A stretch of 8,502 nucleotides of DNA from Bacteroidales bacterium GP2 (GTDB taxonomy: Bacteria; Bacteroidota; Bacteroidia; Bacteroidales; Muribaculaceae), in the NCBI GenBank assembly GCA_001701115.1, contig DAAJ01000073.1, forward strand, positions 759 to 9,260, written 5' to 3'. The notes beneath the pieces were generated by a model, which worked only from the letters and a program-made list of their open reading frames with translations, made no database searches and was not told the origin of the DNA. A program made the position numbers and the translations under genes. Positions 1 through 6,498 of this stretch are shown here, piece after piece. Within the stretch, counting starts at the first letter, position 1. Each line of letters opens with the position of its first letter.

Positions 1-224
1 TTAAACCGCGCAAGCCAGTAAAAACCTTCATTGCCATTAGTTACAACCGCCTTGAAATTCATGTCAAGGAGTACTGCGGCAGCGGACAAAAGTTCCGGCA
101 CCGGAACGGCTGCCGGGTCGGAATAAGTTTCAACCTCATATCCCCTGCTCCGGAGCAAAAGGCGCAACGCCGTGAGAATCCCACGGTTGTCATCTACAAC
201 TAATATTTTCCTGCTTTTTGACAT
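1..224 (-). CDS. NtrC-family response regulator, N-terminal receiver domain (partial)
   Basis: The gene is read leftward from ATG at 224 and runs off the left edge, so only 74 codons are visible. They form most of a CheY-like receiver domain. KILVVDDN (residues 6-13) supplies the acidic pocket D11/D12. LLDMNF (52-57) supplies the phospho-acceptor D54. NGNEGFYWL (63-71) follows. From family knowledge, DMNF with a GNEG stretch is typical of Bacteroidetes regulators that continue into a sigma-54-interacting AAA+ domain and a Fis-type DNA-binding domain; those parts lie outside the window. The start is supported because the receiver begins a few residues after it and no other Met precedes residue 56. 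The gene is divergent from the ABC permease gene, which has a sigma-54 promoter candidate, so it is the likely activator. A cognate histidine kinase is expected further left but is not visible. Receiver identity is near certain; the NtrC class is inferred. Confidence 0.88.
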   Translation of the reverse strand, partial: MSKSRKILVVDDNRGILTALRLLLRSRGYEVETYSDPAAVPVPELLSAAAVLLDMNFKAVVTNGNEGFYWLARF

Positions 225-230
225 GTCTGG

Positions 231-263
231 CAAAGTTAGGTATTTATTTCTATTTGGAGGAAA
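231..263 (-). promoter_or_regulatory. Vegetative -33/-7 promoter of the response regulator gene
   Basis: On the minus strand TAACTTTG (238-231) matches the Bacteroidetes -7 consensus TAnnTTTG. A TTTC (263-260) lies 21 nt upstream as a -33-like element (consensus TTTG). The -7 box ends only 6 nt before the ATG at 224, so transcription should begin at or just before the start codon and give a leaderless or near-leaderless mRNA. No Shine-Dalgarno sequence is present, which fits. The -7 match is direct; the start site is inferred. Confidence 0.6.
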
Positions 264-300
264 CTGGATAAAAGATGAAATTTGCAGTGATTGTGTGAAT

Positions 301-358
301 ATTTTACAGCATTTGTATGATTTTTTGACAGATGCAAAATACTCCAAAATTGCAAAAT
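301..358. promoter_or_regulatory. Possible activator-binding (enhancer) region
   Basis: TGCAAAAT occurs twice in direct orientation (333-340 and 351-358, 18-nt period). A 7-of-8 match to its reverse complement, ATTTTACA, lies at 301-308. The cluster sits about 30-85 nt upstream of the -24 element, a little close for a classical NtrC-type upstream site but within a usable range. The region is AT-rich, so chance repeats are likely; this is a weak candidate only. Confidence 0.22.
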
Positions 359-382
359 GCTAATTATCAGTAAAATATAGGT

Positions 383-400
383 TTGGCACGGTTTATGAAT
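383..400 (+). promoter_or_regulatory. Sigma-54 (-24/-12) promoter candidate for the ABC operon
   Basis: TTGGCACG at 383-390 is a full match to the -24 element. The -12 element at 395-399 reads ATGAA against the consensus TTGCA. It keeps the -12 G (397) at the correct 10-nt distance from the -24 GG (385-386), but the following C is A. Transcription would start near 409-410. The signal is strengthened by the divergent gene, which encodes the receiver of what looks like an NtrC-type sigma-54 activator. The imperfect -12 half is the main doubt. Confidence 0.68.
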
Positions 401-435
401 ATAATATGAAGTGCAAAACCAATCAACCAAACAAA

Positions 436-2736
436 ATGAGTAAAATTAATTATGTTTTCAGACTTATGGCAGCTTCCAGAGCAAGCACGGCAGTAAAGAT
501 ACTGTCGATGGCTTTGGGGCTTACCATGTGTTCTTTTCTGTTTGCCCGAATTGTACACGACAATTCGATAGACAGTTGTTTCAAAAATCCTAAGACCCTG
601 TACCAATTATGGATGGAGTTCACTGTTGACGGCAAGGATTTAGGTCCACAGCAACAGTGCGTTTATCCTCTTGCAGGTGCTTGCGCGGAAAATTTGCCAG
701 ACATAGTGGAATGCGCAACCGTGTTACGCTCACGCGGTAAAGAGTCCATTGAATATGGAGGCTATGAGGCAAAAGGATGGATGATAATCACAGATTCATT
801 GTTTTTCAAAACGATGGGAGTCAATATTATTGCGGGCGAGAGCTTGCCACAATATACTCCGGCTTCCATTTATATCAGTGACAAGCTTGCCAAAGAAGTT
901 TTCAAAGGGAAGGACCCTGTAGGGGAAGTCGTGACCATGTATGAGACGCCAATCACTATAAAAGGGGTATTTGAGTCATGGGGCGATGAAACAACAGTGC
1001 CTGCTGATATAGTCGGCTGGATTAACGATTGGACCCGTGCTTACCGAGGTTGGAATGACGGTGACAGCTGGTACGAATACATTCGCCTGAAAGAGGTGCC
1101 GGCAAAGGATTTCAATGAAAAAATCCAAGCTATAATAGACATAGTAGCGCCCCCGACAGAGTCCGTTGCATTGAAAGCATGGGGGCAGCCGCTTACAGAC
1201 ACCTTCAGAAAATCTGACAGGGTTCGCCACATGACCTTGACTCTGACAATATTAGGAATTGCGATATTATTTATCACTGCGCTCAATTATGTCCTTCTCA
1301 GCATTTCATCACTCAGCAAACGCGCAAAAGCAATCGGAGTGCACAAATGCAGCGGTGCAAAAGGCAGCACGATATTCTCGATGTTTGCCCTTGAGACATT
1401 CATAATCATCATAGGCGCATTGGTTTTAGGACTCTTTTTCTGGTGGCTTGCACGAAAGCTTGCCGAGGAAACAGTGTTCAACAACTTCGGAGCATATATT
1501 TCTTTAGACAGGCTATGGATAGTATTGGCTATTATCGTGCTCATTTTTGCCATAGCCGGAATAATCCCCGGCAAGATATTCAGCAGCGTGCCGGTGAGCC
1601 AAGTTTTCCGCCGCTATACAGAGAAGAAGCATGGCTGGAAACACGCGTTGCTCTTCATTGAGTTTGCCGGAACTGCACTTGTTGCCGGAATGCTTGTTGT
1701 GGTTTTCACGCAGTATAAGGTACTTATGAACGCTGATGCCGGATATAACGACAAAAACCTGGTGATGGTAATGAATGACGGTCAGGAATCCCGGGAACAT
1801 TCCAATGCAAATGTTGCCGCGCTAAAATCACTGCCCTATGTGGAGAGCATTGCCCAGTCATCCTCAGCTCCGTCAATGGGATATAGCGGTGAATTTATCC
1901 GGAATAACAGTGGCAAGGAGCTATTTTCAAGCCGTTATGATTATATCAGCAGTAATTATCCTGAAGTGATGGGCATGGAGTTTGTTGCCGGGAAGATGGC
2001 TCCGCAAGACAGCGTGAGCGCGATAATAAATGAGAAATTTGCAGAATTAATAGGATTTACTCCGCAAAATGCTGTGGGTCAAAGGATAAAATTCGGAAAT
2101 AATGATGTCATAATTACCGGAGTGCTGAAGAATTTCAAAATCGGCAATTATTATAGTGAAATGATGCCTTATATTGCCATGAATTATGATAACAGTATCC
2201 ATAGTATTTTCAATTTGCAGATTGCGGAACCATTTGAACGTAATTTCTCGCTTCTTTCCGACACCTTGCCTCAAATGATGTCTTCAGGTAATGACATATA
2301 TATTACCTCTACAAGGGAAATCAAGCAACGTGCTTACCGCGATGTGGATCAATTCCGCATACTTGTTGCAATTGCTGCAATAATCCTGCTGATGATATGC
2401 GGAATAGGCATGACAGGCTACCTGAACGACGAAATGAGCCGCCGTAGCCGCGAAATTGCTGTGAGGAAAGTAAACGGCGCTACCACCGGGTCAGTGGTGA
2501 AACTCATCTGCCGCTCAGTGCTTGCAACAGCACTCCCTGCAGTAGTTGCCGGCATAGTAGCCGCATGGTACTTCAGCCGTATGTGGCTCGAACAGTTCAC
2601 TGTGACTCTCAATAACCTCGGCTTGAAGTTCATTCTTTCAGGCATCGCCACCATAGCCATAATACTCGGCATTGCAGTTGCGCTGACAGTGCGCCGCGCT
2701 TCGGCAAATCCTGTAGATAATTTAAGATCTGAATAA
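436..2736 (+). CDS. FtsX/MacB-like ABC transporter permease
   Basis: Inner-membrane subunit of a type VII (MacB/LolCE/FtsX-class) ABC machine, 766 aa. Such proteins usually couple cytoplasmic ATP hydrolysis to movement of a periplasmic domain, driving efflux, lipoprotein release or cell-wall signalling; the substrate here is unknown. The chain is a tandem duplication. Helix 1 is at about 20-40, a periplasmic MacB-like domain follows to about 262, and helices 2-4 are at about 267-290, 317-340 and 360-380. The second half has a helix at about 405-425, a periplasmic domain to about 637, and helices at about 641-661, 694-714 and 732-752. The conserved coupling segment appears twice: KRAKAIGVHKCSGA (295-308) and the more canonical SREIAVRKVNGAT (671-683). 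An in-frame ATG at 406 would add 10 residues but lies at or before the predicted sigma-54 transcription start, so 436 is preferred. The leader is A-rich with no Shine-Dalgarno. The ATPase gene follows 12 nt later. Confidence 0.9.
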   Translation: MSKINYVFRLMAASRASTAVKILSMALGLTMCSFLFARIVHDNSIDSCFKNPKTLYQLWMEFTVDGKDLGPQQQCVYPLAGACAENLPDIVECATVLRSRGKESIEYGGYEAKGWMIITDSLFFKTMGVNIIAGESLPQYTPASIYISDKLAKEVFKGKDPVGEVVTMYETPITIKGVFESWGDETTVPADIVGWINDWTRAYRGWNDGDSWYEYIRLKEVPAKDFNEKIQAIIDIVAPPTESVALKAWGQPLTDTFRKSDRVRHMTLTLTILGIAILFITALNYVLLSISSLSKRAKAIGVHKCSGAKGSTIFSMFALETFIIIIGALVLGLFFWWLARKLAEETVFNNFGAYISLDRLWIVLAIIVLIFAIAGIIPGKIFSSVPVSQVFRRYTEKKHGWKHALLFIEFAGTALVAGMLVVVFTQYKVLMNADAGYNDKNLVMVMNDGQESREHSNANVAALKSLPYVESIAQSSSAPSMGYSGEFIRNNSGKELFSSRYDYISSNYPEVMGMEFVAGKMAPQDSVSAIINEKFAELIGFTPQNAVGQRIKFGNNDVIITGVLKNFKIGNYYSEMMPYIAMNYDNSIHSIFNLQIAEPFERNFSLLSDTLPQMMSSGNDIYITSTREIKQRAYRDVDQFRILVAIAAIILLMICGIGMTGYLNDEMSRRSREIAVRKVNGATTGSVVKLICRSVLATALPAVVAGIVAAWYFSRMWLEQFTVTLNNLGLKFILSGIATIAIILGIAVALTVRRASANPVDNLRSE

Positions 2737-2748
2737 AAACTAAGCAAC

Positions 2749-3423
2749 ATGATTAAAATAAATGATTTAAAAAAGGTGTTCCGCACATCTGAAATTGAAA
2801 CCAGTGCGTTGAACGGTGTAAACATAGAAGTGAAAGATGGCGAATTTGTTGCCATTATGGGTCCGTCCGGTTGCGGCAAGTCTACCCTGCTGAATATAAT
2901 AGGATTGCTTGACAATCCCACATCCGGCAGCTACAAGCTTGACGGCAAGGAGGTGAGCGCGCTGAAAGAGAACGAGCGTACAAGCCTGCGAAAAGGCAAC
3001 ATCGGTTTTGTTTTCCAGAGTTTCAACCTTATTGACGAGCTGACAGTGGCTCAAAACGTGGAGCTTCCCCTGACATACCTGAACATCCCTTCCTCAGAGC
3101 GCAAGGCTCTTGTGAAAGAGGTGCTCGAAAGGGTTAAACTGAGCCATAGAGCAAAGCATTACCCTGCACAACTTTCCGGCGGTCAGCAGCAGAGAGTGGC
3201 AATTGCGCGTGCCGTGGTGACAAACCCTAAGATACTTCTTGCCGACGAGCCAACCGGAAACCTCGATTCTACCAACGGCAAAGAGGTAATGGAATTGCTG
3301 AACGAGCTGAACAGGGGCGGAACAACTATTGTGATGGTGACCCACTCAAGCCATGATGCTTCATTTGCCGACAGGACTATAAACCTCTTTGACGGCTCAG
3401 TAGTTGCGGAAACACATTCATGA
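2749..3423 (+). CDS. ABC transporter ATP-binding protein (LolD/MacB-like)
   Basis: Cytoplasmic ATPase subunit of 224 aa, the usual length for a stand-alone LolD/FtsE/MacB-type nucleotide-binding domain. All catalytic motifs are intact: Walker A GPSGCGKST (38-46), Q-loop glutamine Q90 within FVFQSFNL, signature LSGGQQQRVAIARA (142-155), Walker B ILLADE with catalytic E167, D-loop GNLD (170-173) and switch histidine H199. It begins 12 nt after the permease stop, so the two are almost certainly cotranscribed and form one complex, probably an ATPase homodimer working with the tandem permease. No periplasmic adaptor (HlyD/MacA-like) or TolC-like gene follows; the next gene converges from the other strand after one nucleotide. 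ATPase identity is certain, but the transported or signalled substrate cannot be told from sequence. Confidence 0.95.
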   Translation: MIKINDLKKVFRTSEIETSALNGVNIEVKDGEFVAIMGPSGCGKSTLLNIIGLLDNPTSGSYKLDGKEVSALKENERTSLRKGNIGFVFQSFNLIDELTVAQNVELPLTYLNIPSSERKALVKEVLERVKLSHRAKHYPAQLSGGQQQRVAIARAVVTNPKILLADEPTGNLDSTNGKEVMELLNELNRGGTTIVMVTHSSHDASFADRTINLFDGSVVAETHS

Positions 3424-3452
3424 TTCAGTCTACGCTGATGTTCAATGAATCA
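3421..3452. repeat. Inverted repeat spanning the convergent stop codons
   Basis: TGATTCA (3421-3427) and TGAATCA (3446-3452) are perfect 7-nt inverted arms around an 18-nt spacer. The left arm contains the stop codons of both convergent genes. It could fold as a small bidirectional hairpin in either transcript. There is no GC-rich stem or T-run, so it is not a convincing intrinsic terminator. Confidence 0.3.
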
Positions 3453-5116
3453 AGCACGTCAAAATCAACTTGCCTCATTCCAATATGCTTCAAAGGCAAC
3501 CCGATATTGTGGTCGGTCAGGTAGATACGCTTCGGCTCCTTGTATGACGCGCTTACAACGCTTGCCGTTGAATCGGAAACAGCGCTCCTGACCCCTGCAA
3601 TAGCGAATGCGGTCTGCGCAAATGCGCTGCCGGAACTGACATTTTTCAACCTGTTGGTTTCGGCAGCGTTTATTATATCCGGATAATCCGCCGCATAGTC
3701 CTTATTGAACCAAAGGATGAACGGCACATGAATCTGGTAAACGCTCGGCACCGGGGATGCGTGGAGAAATAGGTTCCTGCCATCATCAAAAATATCCTCC
3801 CCGTGGTCCGAAGTATAAATCATTGCCGCCGGAAAATCGAGTGTGCCGAGTTTTTTTGAAATGCGGTATAGCAGTTCAGCTGTGAGCCAAACAGTATTGT
3901 CGTAAGCATTTACAAGCTCCTTGCGGTGCGATGCCCTTGCCTGGAGGGGATAATCAGGCGTGAAAACAGGCTTAATGCCTTCATAACGGTCTGCGTAGCT
4001 GAAATGCGAACCGTAAGTGTGCAGCACAATAAGCTGTTTACCGTGTCCGGCATCAATCTCCTTGTCCATATATTCCAGAAGCGCCAAATCACCCGGATTA
4101 GATTGGGCGCCATCCATCTCCTTGATGAACAAAGCGGTGTCTGCTTCAAATCCAAACCGGTCTATGAATGAATGGTTATATCTCTGGTTGGAGAAAAACG
4201 CGGTTTTGAAGCCAGCTTCCTTGAATGCGGTAATCATGCTTTTCACATAATAAATCGAGTCTTCAAAATTTTCCGCATTAAGGTGGCTTAGAAGCATCGG
4301 GACGCTCTTGTGGGTGGTGTTGCTCTCGCTGAGCGTTTTCGGAAATGATATGAATGTCGAGTCGTTGAGCTGCGGGTTGGTAGGACGCCCGTAGCCGTTT
4401 AGCTGCCAGTGGTCAGCCCTGGAGGTCTCCCCTACCACAAGCACATACACCTCACGCTCAGCCCGCGCTGTATCAGCATAAGCATAGTGGCGGTATCCGG
4501 CGTTTGATGCCTTTGCGGTCTTTATGCTCCTGCTTACGGCAAGTTTCACATTATATATTACATTTACCGGAAAGAGGTCATTTTCAACCGCATATCCTTT
4601 TCCAACCGAGTATGCCAGAACGAGCGACACCAACCCTGCGACAGTGACTGTGAGCGACGGCATGCGGAAACGGCGAATGAATGATTCCTTAAGCCAAATC
4701 CTTTTTGCACAGCAATACACGGATGCAATAATGGGCGGGAGGAACATCACAATAACAAGGAGTATGGAGAGTGCCATATTGCCCAGCAACTCCCCGACTT
4801 CCGCCGGATTTGTTGTTACAAGGTTCAGGAACATATCCACTGCGATGACGCTGCGTCCGTATAGCTGCAACAACACAATCTGGAATGCCGCAAAAAACAT
4901 CAGCGGGAACATAAGCAGCGATGTGCGTCCAACTTTGCGCGAAATGCAGAGGCAGAGCCACCACAATCCTGCCGGAAGAAGAGTATTTGCGATCTTGCCC
5001 CATAGTGACACCGGTTCGGTGAATGAGAGCAGTATGTTAGGAGTTATGACAACGGCAAGAGTCCACCAGTAAAGGGTAACAGCCAATATGTTTTTATGTT
5101 TGTCAGAAAGCTTCAT
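3425..5116 (-). CDS. EptA-like phosphoethanolamine transferase
   Basis: Inner-membrane enzyme of 563 aa that, by family, moves phosphoethanolamine from phosphatidylethanolamine to a periplasm-facing acceptor, classically lipid A. The N-terminal part has five predicted helices (about 11-32, 43-59, 67-86, 113-136 and 153-172). The rest is a periplasmic alkaline-phosphatase/sulfatase-fold domain. GETSRADH (229-236) holds metal ligand E230 and nucleophile T231. HTYGSH (366-371), SDHGED (436-441, with D437/H438) and LHASP (451-455) supply further metal or substrate ligands. All expected catalytic residues appear present. An in-frame ATG at 5158 lies deep in the upstream gene. The ATG at 5116 is preferred because it leaves a short cytoplasmic N-terminus before helix 1 and a 14-nt overlap typical of translational coupling. 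It is second in an operon with the BamA-like barrel gene. Lipid A as acceptor is inferred; another periplasmic glycan or lipid is possible. Confidence 0.9.
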   Translation of the reverse strand: MKLSDKHKNILAVTLYWWTLAVVITPNILLSFTEPVSLWGKIANTLLPAGLWWLCLCISRKVGRTSLLMFPLMFFAAFQIVLLQLYGRSVIAVDMFLNLVTTNPAEVGELLGNMALSILLVIVMFLPPIIASVYCCAKRIWLKESFIRRFRMPSLTVTVAGLVSLVLAYSVGKGYAVENDLFPVNVIYNVKLAVSRSIKTAKASNAGYRHYAYADTARAEREVYVLVVGETSRADHWQLNGYGRPTNPQLNDSTFISFPKTLSESNTTHKSVPMLLSHLNAENFEDSIYYVKSMITAFKEAGFKTAFFSNQRYNHSFIDRFGFEADTALFIKEMDGAQSNPGDLALLEYMDKEIDAGHGKQLIVLHTYGSHFSYADRYEGIKPVFTPDYPLQARASHRKELVNAYDNTVWLTAELLYRISKKLGTLDFPAAMIYTSDHGEDIFDDGRNLFLHASPVPSVYQIHVPFILWFNKDYAADYPDIINAAETNRLKNVSSGSAFAQTAFAIAGVRSAVSDSTASVVSASYKEPKRIYLTDHNIGLPLKHIGMRQVDFDVLDSLNISVD

Positions 5117-6287
5117 TGATATTGAAAATAAATGCAGTTTCTCCACGCCCGATTCCAAAATCGAGGCGGATGTTTGTCCGATTCTTGAATTCCCAACGGT
5201 AGCCTATTCCCCCGCAGGGAAGTATCTCACGGCTTCTGAGGCGTGAAACAGATGGCGCGACTGTTGCAGTACCGCCCCACACCGCTATGCCGTTTCTGCG
5301 CCACACATGCTGGCGCAACTCCACAATCCCCTCTACTTCCACCTTGTCGCGGTAGCGCCCTTCATAGTAACCTCTGAGGGTCTTGCTTCCGCCGAATGTT
5401 GCGAGCATGGTCCAGGGCACATTTCCGTAGTTTACCGTAGCATCTATTGCAGCGGCAATGATTCCACCTTTCCACACTTTGCGGTAGTGGCTTCCGCTAA
5501 GGCGGGTGTAGCTGAAAGCCATTTTATTGCCGAGGAAGCGTGGCGCAAAGAATTGCGTGAGCGAAACAAGCCATCCGGAATGAGGCTCGGTGTAACTGTC
5601 GCGGGTATCATATTTTGCCGTTAAACCGAAAGCGGTTGTAAGTGAGGATAGGCGTTGGTTATCCCACAGGTAAAGGTACTCCGGGTTTATGTCCGAACCC
5701 TTCATGTAGGACAACTGCGCTCCGGGACCGATGTATAGTCCGTTTGCAATCCTGAAATACAAGTCGGCTGTTACTTTAGTGGAAAAGAGGTCATATTTGG
5801 TCTCGTTGCTATTGTTCCTGCCGTTTGCATAGCCAATGCCCCAGAACTTTGTGGGAAAAGAGTAGAAATTCACATTATACTCTAGCCGCATCCTGTCATC
5901 AGGGAAGATATTGTTGCCTCTGATACCCAAAAGATAGAAACCCACCGTTGAAATGTCCCCGTAGAGGCTCACATTGCTCGGCATCTGGGTAGTGTCCCCC
6001 CTCATGTAGTAGTTTCCTGCCGCCATTAACCCTACTCCAAGCTGGGTGTCGCTCGAATAATGTGGACCGCCTATGAAGCTGATATCGAATTTCTTTTTAG
6101 GCTTGGGCTTGTTTGTATCGTCAAAATAGGATATGATCCTGCTGAAAATATTTTTGCGGGGCTTGATGCTGTCGGTGACGGAAACAACTGAGTCTGAGGA
6201 ATAAATGGGTTCTGTTGACACAGCACTTCCGCACAACGGCGCAGCCACGGCAAGACCTATGATTATATTTCTGACGAGCACTTGCAT
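5103..6287 (-). CDS. BamA/TamA-like outer-membrane beta-barrel protein (surface antigen family)
   Basis: Predicted outer-membrane protein of 394 aa. Residues 1 to about 22 form a signal peptide (hydrophobic stretch IIIGLAVAAPLCG). A charged linker (about 40-66, KPKPKKK at 60-66) follows. A barrel of alternating amphipathic strands begins near FDISFIGGPHYSSD (67-80). The diagnostic element is LRGYYEGRYRDK (304-315), corresponding to the conserved (V/L)RG-(F/Y)...RD loop-6 motif of Omp85 barrels. The last strands are GGIGYRWEF and IRLDFGIGRG, ending in aromatic F394. At 394 aa it has no room for POTRA repeats, unlike BamA or TamA, so it resembles the short 'BamA/TamA family outer membrane protein' common in Bacteroidetes. 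An insertase role should not be assumed. It is first in an operon, and its stop codon overlaps the start of the phosphoethanolamine transferase gene by 14 nt. Confidence 0.85.
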   Translation of the reverse strand: MQVLVRNIIIGLAVAAPLCGSAVSTEPIYSSDSVVSVTDSIKPRKNIFSRIISYFDDTNKPKPKKKFDISFIGGPHYSSDTQLGVGLMAAGNYYMRGDTTQMPSNVSLYGDISTVGFYLLGIRGNNIFPDDRMRLEYNVNFYSFPTKFWGIGYANGRNNSNETKYDLFSTKVTADLYFRIANGLYIGPGAQLSYMKGSDINPEYLYLWDNQRLSSLTTAFGLTAKYDTRDSYTEPHSGWLVSLTQFFAPRFLGNKMAFSYTRLSGSHYRKVWKGGIIAAAIDATVNYGNVPWTMLATFGGSKTLRGYYEGRYRDKVEVEGIVELRQHVWRRNGIAVWGGTATVAPSVSRLRSREILPCGGIGYRWEFKNRTNIRLDFGIGRGETAFIFNINEAF

Positions 6288-6498
6288 AATGTTTGATGCG
6301 CAAAATTACACAAAACAGTTTGAATTTCAGGGCGCAAAGTTACTAATAATTTCCATTGCCTATTTTGCAGGGAAATATCTTTGATTATCCATTTGTGCTT
6401 TAAAAGTCGCCTAAATGTTGGATTTGAGCGGCGCCCCGGCAGCATGACAGCATGCCGAGTGATTATTTTTATTAATTTTGCAGCTTCATTATGATAAT
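6288..6498. promoter_or_regulatory. Divergent intergenic promoter region between barrel and PCMD genes
   Basis: This 211-nt region holds the starts of two divergent units. For the minus-strand barrel operon there are two -7 matches: TAATTTTG (6308-6301), with a very short predicted leader, and TAACTTTG (6342-6335), with a leader of about 40 nt. For the plus-strand PCMD gene TAATTTTG lies at 6473-6480, about 19 nt before the ATG. I found no clear TTTG -33 partner at standard spacing for any of them, so an activator or a non-housekeeping sigma factor is possible. Everything beyond the -7 matches is inference. Confidence 0.45.
6441..6456. repeat. 8-nt tandem direct repeat with a small hairpin, possible operator
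   Basis: AGCATGAC and AGCATGCC are adjacent 8-nt near-repeats (7 of 8 identical). The same segment can fold as GCATG (6442-6446) pairing with CATGC (6451-6455) around a 4-nt loop. It lies in the only GC-rich patch of the divergent region, about 17-32 nt upstream of the plus-strand -7 box, where a regulator could bind. The following T-rich tract is part of the promoter, and no plus-strand gene precedes it, so terminator function is unlikely. Confidence 0.3.

Noticed and set aside
406..435. Upstream in-frame start of the permease gene at ATG 406
   Set aside because: It sits at or before the predicted sigma-54 transcription start and adds ten polar residues with no family support.
2418..2921. 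167-codon open frame on the minus strand across the permease-ATPase junction
   Set aside because: It lies antisense to two well-supported genes, crosses their boundary, and its translation is low-complexity Ser/Thr/Met-rich with no recognisable domain.
4524..5072. 182-codon open frame on the plus strand
   Set aside because: It is antisense to the membrane part of the phosphoethanolamine transferase, whose catalytic motifs are intact; no promoter and no domain.
5117..5158. Upstream in-frame start of the transferase gene at ATG 5158
   Set aside because: It lies well inside the barrel coding sequence and would add 14 residues before a normal short cytoplasmic N-terminus; 5116 gives a typical coupled overlap.
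6437..6480. GC-rich hairpin followed by a T-rich tract as an intrinsic terminator
   Set aside because: No plus-strand gene precedes it, the stem is only about 5 bp, and the T-rich tract overlaps the -7 box of the PCMD gene.
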